From NCBI GenBank assembly GCA_037893225.1, contig JAZGUH010000374.1, positions 434,001 through 498,000 on the forward strand: a stretch of 64,000 nt of DNA, read 5' to 3'. Source of the stretch: Hippasteria phrygiana. Lineage: Eukaryota > Echinodermata > Asteroidea > Valvatida > Goniasteridae. Position numbers and translations under genes: made by a program. Shown here piece after piece: positions 1 to 14,000 of the stretch. Numbering within the stretch: position 1 is the stretch's first letter; every line of letters begins with the position of its first letter. The notes beneath the pieces were generated by a model. It did not search any database, was not told the origin of the DNA, and saw only the letters and a list, made by a program, of their open reading frames with translations.

Positions 1-572
1 CTACGCCCTAACCCTTTTGTCCCTAGTCCACGATTGCCGGTACAAGTATTTACATACTCACACATACAAAAATCTAAAATCCCATCTCAATCCATTTGAT
101 GACATCACATTCACACAGTACTTATTGCAGCTGACCTGCATGTATTGACTTCATGTGTTTAAGAATTCTTATGTATCTGTCGAAGAATTTTGTTTTTACA
201 AATTTACTTCTGAACTTTTTTTTGTACTGGGGCGAAATAATTTCTGAATTAATTCAAAAGATTACCATAATCACAACATTACAACTTTTAAGTAAATACT
301 ATCACATTACAGGTAACTGTATGCTAGCTGCTTATTTCACTTTTGTACAGAAGCTACTGTTTCTTGGCTGTTAATGGTGCCCGACTGGTCTACAAAACTA
401 CTTTGAAATTTACCTTCATATGCTTAAAGGGACACATTGCTTTAAATTTTGGCGATTTGGGCAATAAAAATTAAATGGATATGGTTGGGAAGCTTTTTTA
501 AAAGTAGAATATAAAGATTCACATAACTATCCCTTCAAATTGAGTGGTTTTTGTTTAATTTCGTGACAAATA

Positions 573-626
573 ACGGTCCGCCATTTTGTAGAACCAAATT
601 TTTGACTCCACAAAATGGCGGACCGT
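573..626. repeat. Hairpin with 17-bp perfect arms (block 1)
   Basis: ACGGTCCGCCATTTTGT (573-589) and its exact complement (610-626). The same hairpin, unchanged, is at about 48285-48338 in block 2. Confidence 0.8.
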
Positions 627-1937
627 GTCCACCAGTCGTATTTCTAGTCGCAGCTGGTTGAAGTACGTCTGGGCAATTATTTTTACAATAACCGTCTGTT
701 TGTGATATTCAATTATTTTTTTATAGTTAATAAATAAAAATGCATGTTGAAATAAACTTGTTATTCCATTATGGTCAAGCTGCAAGCCTTGTAAAGGAGC
801 TTGTGTAGCCTGGCCGGGTGAAGCGAAGCCTGCCCTGCGTCTTGGGTGATATATGGTAGGGATATCGGGACTGTCTCGTCGCGGTAATTTAACATATGAA
901 AAAGTTATGAATAATTATGTACCTTCTTTTTATGACCACTTTGGAAACTTTCGTCAGCGATGCTCATTGATAGTTCATGAATATTCATACCATGACCTCA
1001 CTGCATTTTTCTTCAATGAACTTGGGCTTTGTAATTTTTAAACATTGAAAAGTTAACCTTTCTAGTAATTGTGTACAATTTAATCACATTTTGGGCAGTT
1101 TAAGGCTAGAAAATGTTTTGAAGATTGATTTCAAGCCTTTGAACTAAGATTATGTCGAATAATGTGTAAAAATTAAAGACATTTTATCGTAAATGTTTCC
1201 ACTTTGTGGGCGTGGCCAAAGTAGAAGTGCATATTATTGATTTTCTGGTTGACAGCAGGTACCCCCTAACTTTAAATATCAAAATAAATGTTAGGATGAC
1301 AAATGGTAGCATATAGGTGCTGCTAGGATTTGTGTAGCACCACTGTTGTGCCTTTTTGACTATATTGTCATTGCAGAAAAAATAGCGATATTGGCAGAAA
1401 ATAGGTTGGCTAGCAATTGGAATATTTACATTTATTCTGATAAATACACAATTTGTAACCAGAGCATTAATTAGAAGGCAACTGTCGACCTATCACCCAT
1501 TGGTGCATTATAGACACATCCCTTAAACAACTCTACAGATGTTTCTGCCATATTTTTCTATTTTTTTGTGTCTGTTTTCACGCATTCAACACTGAAATAA
1601 AATTGATATTCACTGAGACTGATTTACAAGCTGCGTGCAAGCGATTTTACTGCGAGAGTTTAATTTTGTAAACCTTTTATTACTGATGACATTACAATCT
1701 AACACTACATTCTAGGCATTCAATTTGCAAACCATCACCAAATGCTTACATGAATGCAATGCAATGCAATGCAATGCAATGCAATCCAATTCAATTCGTT
1801 TTTGGCTACGTTTGAAACTCACACCTGCCCATATAATTAGATAAATGTAATTGTAGCAAAGTGCCCTGCTCAGAGACACATCCAGCAGCCATGCCTTGGA
1901 ATCTCATTTTAAACTTCCCAGCTTAACCAAGATTTAA

Positions 1938-2347
1938 AGGTAATATACATTTATTTGCAAACATCAAAAACCAAACTACCGAATTAATTTTTTAATAAAA
2001 TACCTTACTGGACTGTAAGTAAATAATAGTCTCAAGCATCCTGTGAAATCACAGTGGAATTTTTGTATCAATTTCCAGCAATTGTCAGCCGCCAATCATT
2101 GGAAATAGTCTAGTTACCCGACCTGATAATTCCCTGACGTCTATAAATTGCTCTGTTTTGTCTAAAGTAGGGTCAGGGAACAGACTACAAGAACAGCATT
2201 TTCCCCTCCGTTTTCTCAGTTTTCCCAGCATCTATGCCCACAAAACTTTATACAGGTCACTGTTACAGTATTTGCTATAAAATACCAACCCCCCCAAATC
2301 CATTCATTTCTGAAAATTACAGCAAAAGCCAATGTTGTATACTACCT
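1938..2347. mobile_element. Family A MITE, old copy in block 1
   Basis: AGGTAATATACA at the left and TGTATACTACCT at the right, flanked by TTAA (1934-1937, 2348-2351). Interior matches the intact copy loosely. Shared with block 2, so it predates the duplication. Confidence 0.75.
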
Positions 2348-2351
2348 TTAA

Positions 2352-4124
2352 TACGACCATGCAAAATTATTTGAAAGAAATTTTCTAACCCTTTACTCTG
2401 TATGCCATGCCCTGCATGTATCTGTGTACCATGATTACCAACAAATACTACAGACCTATCAGTACATGTACATTCTAACAATCACTTATACAATATCACT
2501 AATGTCTGCATTCAGTTCAGAAATTGTAAACACTTCCCCAAATGTAAATAAAACCTATTTATGTATGCAGATGACATTAACGTATAGCTCCTCTAGTATT
2601 CATGAAATAGAAAAGCAACTTAAAGACAGCTCTTGCTAGTACTTTCACAACTGGTGTGGCGCATTGTAAGTTGTCATCGTTAGAGTATAAATCTCACGAC
2701 AATATTCTCAACAAATGTCAAAGAGCATGATAATAATTTATGCCCCTAAATTTAATCACTTATCACAAGGGGAGGAAGGTACCTATCTCACGAATATTTT
2801 CTTAACAAATGTCCTACAAGAACTGCAGAGATAATCCTTTAACGAACCTCCCTCATCCCTTTAGTGGCTATGTTTGCTACACTAAATTGGGTTCCATTTT
2901 CTGAAAGAGTCAAGTCCTAAAAGGCCATCCTTGTTTTTAAGTCTTAAGTAACAAAATGACTCATTAGTAAATGACAAATCTTTTCACACCACTTACAGTG
3001 ATTTATGAAAGTTCAGATGGATGTTATGGTATTGAAAGTTCATTTATATTGGAAAGCTGAGTATTTAACCGTATATAGAGTTGTGCAAAAATTCTTGTAT
3101 TTGTGTAAATAGTCATTTTTGTAGGTGTCAATATTAATTTTTAATTAAAATGCATGCAGGGCCCTAATGCAAACCAGTTTTAGACTGTTTGGGCACATCC
3201 TGGGTAAAGAAATGTAACAATAAAATCTGATTACATCTTTCATATCAATTATTCTTGATTACTGAACATGAAATCCTCTGGCATATTATCCTTACATGTG
3301 AATCAATGTATTACACCTAAAAATACCTTTCATTTGTCACCTAAAAAGAATATTAATTGACAATTAACTGCTTCTCAATCTCTGTGTACAATGCTACTCT
3401 TCCATCCATCCATCTGAGTAAATGTATCCAAAAATATTGTTGCCTTCTATGTCCTCCTGTAGAAATTGTAGAAATTCTGGTTACAATGCTTCAAATTGAA
3501 CAGACACTATTACATGATAAATCCACACCAGACACAACAGTTTACTATAAAAAGAAATAATATTAAAAACATAGAATCTGATAATCAATCCCAACATGTC
3601 AAACATGTTTGACAGGCACTTTTACATATTAAAGCGGCAATTAACGATACATGTATGATATAACACCAGTAGAGCTGGCAATGGCATGAAATAAACCTGT
3701 GAAAGTTTCAAGCGTCACAAGAAAACAATGAAAAACAGTTCTGTTGTAACACTGATTTGTGCGCAGTCATATGTGTCATTTCGGTTGTTGAAATCAAAAT
3801 AAGCCAGGCATTTTGGAGGTCTTGTCATCAGATAAAACTTACTTTCAAAGATGACAGCATTTCAGACAGAAATATGACTTAGGATTTTGCTAATCATGCT
3901 AATGGTACCATCTTTATAACCAGCAAGCTTTCAGATTAAAAGTAAACATTTTTAATTTTGATAATTACCAAAGCTATATTAAACCTTGAATTTGACAAAA
4001 CTCTGGGTTTATATTATTAAGTCTGAGTACAAAGAGCATGACAAGAATTTCTGCCCCTAAATTTAATCACTTATCACAACAAGCTAATACACGTCCATTA
4101 TAAATTTATCTACAAAACCTAACA
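2352..4124. other. Intergenic 3' flank without supported genes
   Basis: AT-rich sequence shared with block 2 (about 50015-51934). Only short random frames; no splice-linked exon or recognisable domain found. Confidence 0.5.
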
Positions 4125-4290
4125 CCCTAGCATCAAGGTGGAGTGTTGTAGCCGAGTATATCAGAGTTATCAGAAAGTAGGTTTGAATCCTGGCCTGGCT
4201 GGTCATGGCACGTGTCCTTGAGCAAGACACTTTACCACAACTGTTCTTTCCGCCCCTAAGTAGTATTAGGTACCAGCGAGAGTTGCAATT
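4125..4290 (+). mobile_element. SINE fragment, 3' flank of gene 1
   Basis: TAGGTTTGAATCCTGGCC is B-box-like and precedes CCTTGAGCAAGACACTTTAC, the same core as the SINE at 31520. Also at about 51935-52105 in block 2, so it predates the duplication. Confidence 0.55.
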
Positions 4291-4429
4291 GGTGTAATTG
4301 TAGAATGTAAGAGAGAGTTCTAGAGAAAGTCAAGGGTCAATTTGTTTGCAACATTAAGGCCCCAAATCAAACACTGTGCAGTTTAATACACAAAGGCACA
4401 TTCTATATAATTCTATAAGTAATAATGGA

Positions 4430-4625
4430 TGTGCTCAAGTGGCGCATCCAGTACCAAGAAATATGGATATAAGTTTAAGTGACCGGGCTGGCTACAACAC
4501 ATGTCCTTGATCAGGATACCTTATGACAATTACTTCTCTCCACCCAGGAGTAGAAATGATACCAGCGAGAGTTGGGGAGTAACCAGCGATTGGCTCGCAT
4601 CCTGCTCGGGGGAATAGAAATATTC
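4430..4625 (+). mobile_element. Second SINE fragment, 3' flank of gene 1
   Basis: Shares the TCTCTCCACCCAGGAGTA and ACCAGCGAGAGTTGGGG blocks with the SINE core. Block 2 counterpart at about 52230-52425. Confidence 0.5.
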
Positions 4626-4700
4626 TCAGTTGTTTATTGCCAAGGAAACCGGATACAAGTACCTGCCTGACAAGCCATATTGGTTCAGGACAGACTTGAC

Positions 4701-4706
4701 TTTATT
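4701..4706 (-). promoter_or_regulatory. Candidate polyadenylation signal of gene 1
   Basis: TTTATT on the plus strand reads AATAAA on the gene strand, about 107 bp after the stop. The same signal sits at 52505-52510 after gene 2. Conservation in both copies supports it. Confidence 0.5.
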
Positions 4707-4812
4707 TAGCATCAATAGTTTCATGGTTTTAACGTCTACATACAGTATTTAATCAAGTTTTTTCTGCCCGATTGTTTTGTGGTCGTGTATTCCCCGACCC
4801 TTTTCTCCGCCT

Positions 4813-5028
4813 TTACATTCCTGATGTGGAAATCTCATATTCTGCAGTATGGACACTTGATGGTGAAGTGGGCAGAGACTGTGACACGGTGTTCAGGTCG
4901 TATGAGTTTTGGGTACCAAGTGACGGCAAACGAATGGTACGACAACAGCAGATGCGTCTCAAGTAAGGTGCCAGGGCGGTGTGGACTTCTTCGCGTCGAG
5001 CACAAAACATGATGAACACAAACAAACC
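4813..5028 (-). CDS. Gene 1 exon 31: end of TM7 and cytoplasmic tail
   Basis: 71 codons and TAA, phase 0. [15 protein letters not shown] completes TM7 with the SVQGLF-F-F-C signature and the basic helix-8 start. [10 protein letters not shown] is a possible palmitoylation cluster (CFC in gene 2). The tail is Ser/Thr-rich and ends STSGM. Confidence 0.9.
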   Translation of the reverse strand, partial: GLFVFIMFCARREEVHTALAPYLRRICCCRTIRLPSLGTQNSYDLNTVSQSLPTSPSSVHTAEYEISTSGM

Positions 5029-8000
5029 CTAGACAAAACAGCACAAACAAACTTGGTTTTTTTTTCTTTCATTCATCACGCTGCGTTATGTGGAACTTTG
5101 TATCTTCTCTCAGAAACGGCTTTCTCCTGCCCTATGTACTGTAGTCTTATCATTGCCTCCAATTACAAATAACATGTCATTTTTGAAATTTTGTGATAAA
5201 AAAACTCTCCAAGCCCTTATGACAACATATTTTGACCCACAATTCTTCTCTAACATTTGTTACTTTTGTTGTTTCATATTGAACTCTTCATTTGAATCTT
5301 TCCCTATTTGTGATTGGAGCAACTATTCACAGATTCAAAAGAAATTATCCAATTTTCAGACCTACAGACCGAATGGTGAAACAACTTATTTCAATATGCA
5401 TTTCAATAATCGTACATTCATATCTGCTTGTCGCATTCAAATATAATCATAACTAATACTGAAGGACTATTTTTTTCTTTCTTAATCCCTCAGTAAATAC
5501 ACCCCTGGCTCAATTCAACCACTTATTGGACACCATCAGCAACACTAAAAAGCAAACTCACACCTACGATTAAGATTAAGCAAAGTGCCTTGTTCAGGGA
5601 CACAATTGTAAAGACTTTGTCAAAGAATACAAATCTGGCATTGAGTAAACACTATGTGATAAAAAATTCTGTTTCACAATTCAAGAAACTGCTAGCACAT
5701 GAGTGATTGGCTTCTTACCTGCACTGAGTTGAGCAGGCAGAAGATGAGCTGGAAGGCGAAAGTCGCATCATTAATCGCCAAGAACCCAAAACACCAGGTC
5801 AGCCCCATGAGGACGGAGATTCCAACAGCATTCTGGAGGCGACGGGAGATCTGCTGGGAGCGAGATGCCTCTGTGACCTTGAGGAGACTGCGCATGACCA
5901 AGATGAAGGTGATGATGTTGTGGATGAGGATGAGACCAATGGGAACAAGAAGGCTGAGGTACAGCACAAGACCAGGCTCAAGGAAGCAGCTGATGTGATG
6001 GAGAATAAAATAAACCCTTAGGTCACTGACGAAGAGATACATTCATCAACACAGCATTGTACCCACAGTAGCTTTACACAGGGTTACTGTGACTAATGCC
6101 AACCTACAGGAACTTGCAACCGGATGGCCAGCCAATGAAGTCATTTGTGTACACATTATAGTCATTAAATAAATTTAGTGCTTACTGGTGGAAACCATGG
6201 GGTTACATAGCTGAGCTTTCAGACTTAGTCCTTCTTCAGAGGATTGAAATTCTGCAACTGAATAGTTTATAGAACTTCAGCTCCTGACGAAGTCCGGATG
6301 TTCGGATAGATGTAACTCCACTGGCACCACCAGCATAAGCTATTTACATATTTATATCTGACTTTACCACTACATGCAGCATACCGCAATTTGACATTCA
6401 GGATATACTTACTAGTGCTCGTTGTTGTAGTGATCTGTTGCTGCTGCCAGGGTAATCGTCAGAACTATCAATGGAGATCCTGAGGTGTGGAAATAGATAC
6501 ATGTATGACAGCATCAACCTGTTTAAGGGGACTGTTTGCTAAGCAAATTGCTAAGAAATGTTTTTTTAGGTTACGTCATAGGGTGCTCCTTTATAAAGTA
6601 TAGATTTTGTGAAAAGGGGCTCTGTACTAACTTAGATAATGTTTTCAACTTTAAATTACAGTTGATTGTATGTAAAAAGATGTTTTACTTTTCCCATAAA
6701 ACTTGATTAAGTAATTGTACTGAAATCCAATATGGCCGCCATTACCATGGCAACAGCGGATTTGCGGACAGTGTTTTTTCTTGTAAATTCTAAACACAAT
6801 ATATTTTGGTGATAATACATTAAAAAAGAACTTTAAAACAAAAAAGTAGTCTGTTAAGCTAACAGTCCCCTTAACTTTTTAAACTTGAGTTTAAAGCAGT
6901 AATGTCTGTGCTTTGGGAGTGTATCACCTGAAAAATAAATATATAAATTGAATTGCTAATCAGCATTAAATAAGTTACGAGTGGAATGCTTCTAATTCCT
7001 ACAATATTAATGTTTAACAATCTCCATGCGTAGCATATAGTTAAATATATTTTACATATAGTAAACTATATTTTAGGAAGAACAAATAGCATGTAGTAAA
7101 TGCTTTTTTTTGCTTCCACAATTCTATTAACTTTCAATTTTCAGTCAGACACAGAGCTTGCGCATAGTAGCAATATTTCACAATCAGCTCTTCATTCTGA
7201 AGTGACACATTGGAAATCGTAAAATTCCAAACATAGGTTGTGTTAGATAATAAACGTATATCCAAATTATACTGTATTTTGGATATCTATGATGAGAATA
7301 TAAAATAAACTCCGCACTAAGGAAAAAGAAGTATGCTTTGAAGAAACTAACCCCAAGCAATCAGGCAAGCCTTGACCAGATATCGAGACGTATCTTCAGG
7401 AAACACCTTCACTGTACTAACGTACAGATATCTGGCGAGAACGGCCATCCACATCCAAGCAGACAGAGGTAAGTAGTGGAGTAAAGCAGCCACAAACACA
7501 CACCCACCTCCAGAACCCTTTGGATCAAATATCACAAGCCCACTCAAAATTATTGCTTCTCTTCAAAGACAAAAGCTCAAAATGTTTGACAGTTAAGATG
7601 CAAAAATTCAAAGTTATACTGACTGAATAATCGCTTTGTCAAGCTTATACCATTTTACATTCTAACTCATGGAGACCATCAAGCAATAAACTTGTCAAAT
7701 GAATCACACTTTAGAAACCACTTTATTCATATAGTTAAAAACAAAATCTAAAAGAATTTCTCACTTGTCTTGCAGCAAAAATAAACAACATGATCAGACA
7801 CAGACACTGAATCTGCATCCTACGGAAAAGTCAATCTAAACTCGTCGCTGACAAACTCGTCCCTGACAAACTCGTCCCTGACAAACTCGCCTCCGGCCCC
7901 CGGCGAGTTTTCTAGGAGGAAAGTGGAACAGCATTCTGATTTTGCAGAGGCCTAAATCACCAGTACCCATAGATCTAAAACTTACCCTCGCATTATCAAC

Positions 8001-11000
8001 AGCAGCAAGGAACACAATGTATAACATCAACAAGGAGCAGCAGAAATGAATGAGAATCTGACGAAATTTGCCGCTTCGTAGTTTCCTGTGGTACAATTAT
8101 TAAGATATCTTAGGCAATGACAAAGCCCAAAGTTTGCCCATGATTGAAGGATAAGATTGCAACAGAATATTCTACAGTGGGTAAAAGCTCGGAAAAAGTC
8201 ACATCTTATTTTCAAAACAACTTAATCTTTTATTATCACAGTAAGCCCCGATTTCTAAATCTAGGCTTTATTACTTATCCGTTCATTTGAGTTTTCGCGT
8301 TTTCCATACAGTAAGACTCTAACATGCCAAAAGGAAATTATACGAACTAATACAACAACCAGAATTAGGGTATTTGTGAATGCGATACTGCAAGACTGTC
8401 AAGATCCTAGCTATGAAACTGTGGATTATTTCACCTGATCTAAGATTAGGAACGACTGCAATTCACATCAAAATAATGGTAGAGCATAAGATTGGTAGGA
8501 ATGGGAATGGCTGAGGGTTGGGTGGGGATGTCTAAGACTGTAAAATGGCTGAACAAGTTGACCAGTGTCTTACCTGATAGTAAGGAATATAATGACTGTG
8601 ACAGACAGAGATATGATGGACAATGTGCAGCCCACCTGGCTGATGATATCAAGTGCCCGTGTGTAAGGATCATCGACCCGTCTCTGCCCCTGGACATCCT
8701 GTTGGAATCAAATTTCCATTTGAATATTTTAAATCACGTATACCAGAATGCTGCACAGATAATTTGGGGGAAGACTCTGATTAAAGTGGCAAAATCGGTT
8801 TCCTTTGTCTTTCTGAATGGAATTTCTCAGGAGTAACAAATTCTCGATTACATACCACAAGGATGGCAAAGTTGGTTGCGTGGGAGCAATGACACGATAC
8901 TTGTTTATCATTCAATCCTGCAAGCGTGCACCCAGCCGTTGACCAATCACCAACTCCGTCTTCAAGGTTAAAATCCCAGAACACACACTGGATGGTTTCA
9001 TTGGCTGCTTCAGGTGTCTGATGGGATATAAGGTGTGAATATCAAAACAGGAATATCCAAACAAAATAGCTAATAATCTTCATGGGGTCTGAAAGATTTT
9101 AATTTCTTTAAGCTACGAGAAGGTTCAATCAATGACTCGTTAACTACAGTCGACAATTATTGAACTAATAACTTTGCCAAAACACTAGCTAGTTGATGAT
9201 CAGGAACCAGCCAATAATGCATGGTTTGCTGGTCATCGATAGTAACTTTGGTCATACTACACTGTGACAAGTGAAGAGGGGACCAGTTACAGCAAAGTTT
9301 GACGAGCCATCGTTCACACTTGGATGTCATTGGGCAAGTGCAAGGTTCGCCACATATTGTCCACTGGTTAACCAATGTTCCTTGATCTAACTTGCTCTTC
9401 ATTTCCTGCATTTGGACATACTGCTCTACACGAATCATTCTTCTCACCTTGAATTCAATGACCACAGGTTCAGTGAGGTTGACAAGTTCCACATTTTCAA
9501 CAGTCAGTGAGACGACCGACCCAGCGACTTTCCGAGTTGAGTTATCCTGTCCTTGATACTCATTGATTGAAGCAGACTGGAACAATGTGTCATCAGCGTA
9601 GATCAAGAAGCTCACTTGTAGTTGGACAGAGCTATTCCCTGAATGTGTGAGATACTAAGAAATGTGTCTTGCTATATTGTGAACAATGGAGACTGTATTG
9701 AACAATGGAGACTGTATTGAACAATGGAGACTGTATTGAACAATGGAGACTGTATTGAACAATGGAGACTGTATTGAACAATAGAGACTGTATTGAACAA
9801 TGGAGACTGTATTGAACAATGGTGCTGTGACTACATTCGTCACACGTAAGTTAGAGAAGTTATTAACACACAACCAAAGTTTTGTTTTGGATAAATTCAT
9901 CGGCATGCAATCTCTATTTACGAATTAATGTTGATGTACGGACTAGTGTCGGCATATCAAAGGACAGTGGCTGGCAGAAATTGAAAGGGTGGAGCACAAG
10001 CCGAGTCGGGTTGAGTTCTTGGGGGAATGAATATTGCAGATACGTGTTTTTATCCGCAATTCTCCAGGATTTTTTGTTTTAAGATACAAACCCCAAATGC
10101 CAAACCCAATATACATTTCCCCGATTCACCTCAAACTAGTTTCAATTTTCTTCTCAAAAGAAAGCCTTGATTCAAAGCGAGTGTTTACTCCTTACCATCA
10201 GCTGGTTGTATCAGGTTCACAATGTTTCCTGGTAATCGAACTGATGCCACCACATCAATATCCTCTGGTATGTCATCCACAAAAGTCTGGACCTCTGTAC
10301 CGGCAAGTGAGCCCTCTTGTGGTGATTCTTGTGCAGGTTGGCGTACGGAGACAAAGCTGAATCCATTACCAGCTTCCATAGGGTCTAGACTGACCGCCTT
10401 GACGTGGATGGACTCCTGTTGTATGCTAACCTGACCTTCCTGCTGAAGAGTCAAGGAGACTTGAGTCTCTACGGACTGGATGATGGCCGAGGAGCTGCCA
10501 GCATCAGGAGTGACTTGGTCTGCCTCTGCGCTCATGATGACATTGTTAACAGTCTCAAGCACTGCCTCAGTCACCTTCAATGAAATCACAAGTCAGGACA
10601 TTTCTCAGATCATCAGTCTTGCTTTCAGCATATCAACTGGTTACAATCCAGTCCAGCTTAAGGGCTACATAGAATACATTCTCAACATAACCAATATTCA
10701 ACCGTAGTCATTATTCAACATACCTCTGTATCCCCCGACTCAGCATTCACTATGTTCATCAAGATGTTGGAGATCACTTCAACATCTTCTGCATCATCAG
10801 ATGCCACCGACGTCTGATCGGCCAGAAACTCTGCCACTTCAACAACGTTTCCTGTACTAACATCGACCTTTAAGCAAATAGACAATGGTAAATGCTCAAG
10901 CCTGTACATCAATTAATAAGTCAGGTTTAAACATAAATGCCCTGCTTAGACTGTATAAATCCCATTACTGTGGTATGTTTTACGCGAACCGTATTCAATA

Positions 11001-14000
11001 TAACTGTAACCTTTCATCAGCCCCGAATGCAACAGGCTTCTCAGGACTACCAAGAGAAATCCATAAATCAAATTTGAAGTTCATAGGTTTAGTACACCTA
11101 TTTCCCAGTATTATCGCACTGACATTTCTATTGCTGAAGCCATTGTGACCCGGACCTGACCTTTAACCTCTGATGTACTCAGTTTCTTAGGACTACAAAG
11201 AGCAATCACATATAAAGAGTTTTTCAAGTTATCGCGCAGACATGATCTTATGGAGAAACAAACCAACCATTGAAGAAGGCACCAATCAACTTTGTCAGTA
11301 GGCATAAAAAGGAAATTACCTTCCTTTCCGAAGTACTTCTGTTAAAACATGATTTCATTCACCAAGTTTCACAGCATTACCTCTTCAACATCCTCAAGGG
11401 TGACTTTGCTCCTATCTTCACCACAGCTGCGAGGTTCAGGTACTTCCCATTGGAAAAACACTGGAGGTTCCACGATTGAGCAGTTTCTCACAGCCAGTGG
11501 CTGGCCCGCTGTGGAGGGAAAGATTAACATGTGTACCACGGAAAAGTTATTTCATCTGGGATAACATTGTCGCCAGTGTTCAGTTAAAGCAGGAGACAGC
11601 CCTCGTAGAGCTGACAAGACAGTCTCAAGCAGTGTTCATACTTTATAAATTCAACATATTCATGAAATAACAACCCTGTGGAAATCTGAACCATTCCATC
11701 ATCCGAGTCACAACAAAATAGTGAAAAAAAAAAAATCAGTTTTAACAGTAATTTTGTGCACGTTCAAATGTTCTTATTTCGATTGTGGATATTATTTCTG
11801 AGGATAGGTACAGATAACATTTAGTATGCTTTCATCACACTGAAACCATACAATTTGGAAACCAAATTGTTTGAGATCATTACAAAAGCTGTATAATGCG
11901 TTTAACCTCTTGAATACAGATGACGGCCATAGCCAGTTTAAAAAAGAGAACACCTGGCCAGTTGTCATCTATATGTACATTCTTGCATACTCAATCCATT
12001 GTTTACCTATTGTTTACATTACGCTTGGCTGCAAAAGCCTGTATTGGCATACCAGCACTCCTAGGAATTCATTTAGGCCTAGAGTACTCAACACTACAAA
12101 ATACTACACAGTTTCTCATAGGCCAGTGTAGTAAGAGCACTCAACACTACAAAATACTACACAGTTTCTCATAGGCCAGTGTAGTAAGAGCACTCAACAC
12201 TACAAAATACTACACAGTTTCTCATAGGCCAGTGTAGTAAGAGTACTCAACACTACAAAATACTACACAGTTTCTCATAGGCCAGTGTAGTAAGAGTACT
12301 CAACACTACAAAATACTACACAGTTTCTCATAGGCCAGTGTAGTAAGAGTACTCAATACTACAAAATACTACACAGTTTCTCATAGGCCAGTGTAGTAAG
12401 AGTACTCAACACTACAAAATACTACACAGTTTCTCATAGGCCAGTGTAGTAAGAGTACTCAATACTACAAAATACTACACAGTTTCTCATAGGCCAGTGT
12501 AGTAAGAGTACTCAACACTACAAAATACTACACAGTTTCTCATAGGCCAGTGTAGTAAGAGTACTCAACACTACAAAATACTACACAGTTTCTCATAGGC
12601 CAGTGTAGTAAGAGTACTCAACACTACAAAATACTACACAGTTTCTCATAGGCCAGTGTAGTAAGAGTACTCAATACTACAAAATACTACACAGTTTCTC
12701 ATAGGCCAGTGTAGTAAGAGTACTCAACACTACAAAATACTACACAGTTTCTCATAGGCCAGTGTAGTAAGAGTACTCAACACTACAAAATACTACACAG
12801 TTTCTCATAGGCCAGTGTAGTAAGAGTACTCAATACTACAAAATACTACACAGTTTCTCATAGGCCAGTGTAGTAAGAGTACTCACTACTACAAAATACT
12901 ACACAGTTTCTCATAGGCCAGTGTAGTAAGAGTACTCAACACTACAAAATACTACACAGTTTCTCATAGGCCAGTGTAGTAAGAGTACTCAACACTACAA
13001 AATACTACACAGTTTCTCATAGGCCAGTGTAGTAAGAGCACTCAATACTACAAAATACTACACAGTTTCTCATAGGCCAGTGTAGTATGAGCACTCAATA
13101 CTACACAGTTTCTCATAGGCCAGTGTAGTATGAGCACTCAATACTACAAAATACTACACAGTTTCTCATAGGCCAGTGTAGTAAGAGTACTCAATACTAC
13201 AAAATACTACACAGTTTCTCATAGGCCAGTGTAGTAGGAGTACTCAATACTACAAAATACTACACAGTTTCTCATAGGCCAGTGTAGTAAGAGTACTCAA
13301 TACTACAAAATACTACACAGTTTCTCATAGGCCAGTGTAGTAAGAGTACTCAATACTAGAGTTTCCTCAAGTAGTATTGTGTAGCTTCATGTGACGTTAG
13401 GGTTACAGCTGGTCAGAAGAGGGTTAACTATGCCACATTATGCAGAATAATCGTTTGTACCAATTTAGTGTTTGAGTAACCCCCCTCTGGCAACAGTGTT
13501 TTATTACATTATTTTCTCTCCCAGGAAGCCCAGCACTGCACTTGTTTTGTTCATATTTGCAATTGTATAGTTTAGCTGTATTACATTTAACGCATGTAAA
13601 AACAAATCCTGAATAAAGTGTTATTACCATTTGTTGTCATGAGTGAGCATCTCTCAGCAGACTCTACTGTTGATCCTGCTGTCGTCACAGGCCACGTGAG
13701 ACCATCAGATGATTCCGTTTCACACTGACCTGTGGATAAACAGAAATGATATTGTACAAAATACAATACAAATACGTTGCTTTATCACTCAAAGAGCCAG
13801 GAAGGGGGGGGGGGGGGTCGCTGATAGACAGTAGCCGAAAAAGTCAGAAAGGCTCAGCGCAATAAAGAAATCACTGAGACACTATCGTGCAATCACACAA
13901 AAAATAGAGAATGGGGGGGGGGGCAATTTCGTTGTGACATTCACCAGTACTTGAAAAATTCACCACCTTCTACAAATGCTGCAACTGAATAGACTAACAA

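Noticed and set aside
5699..5998. 99-codon plus-strand frame opposite the TM5-TM7 exon, identical position in gene 2
   Set aside because: It is the antisense shadow of a conserved receptor exon, low in complexity and without domain features.
12083..13356. Regularly spaced direct repeats resembling a CRISPR array
   Set aside because: Units are contiguous 53-bp repeats with no unique spacers, in an animal intron: a satellite.
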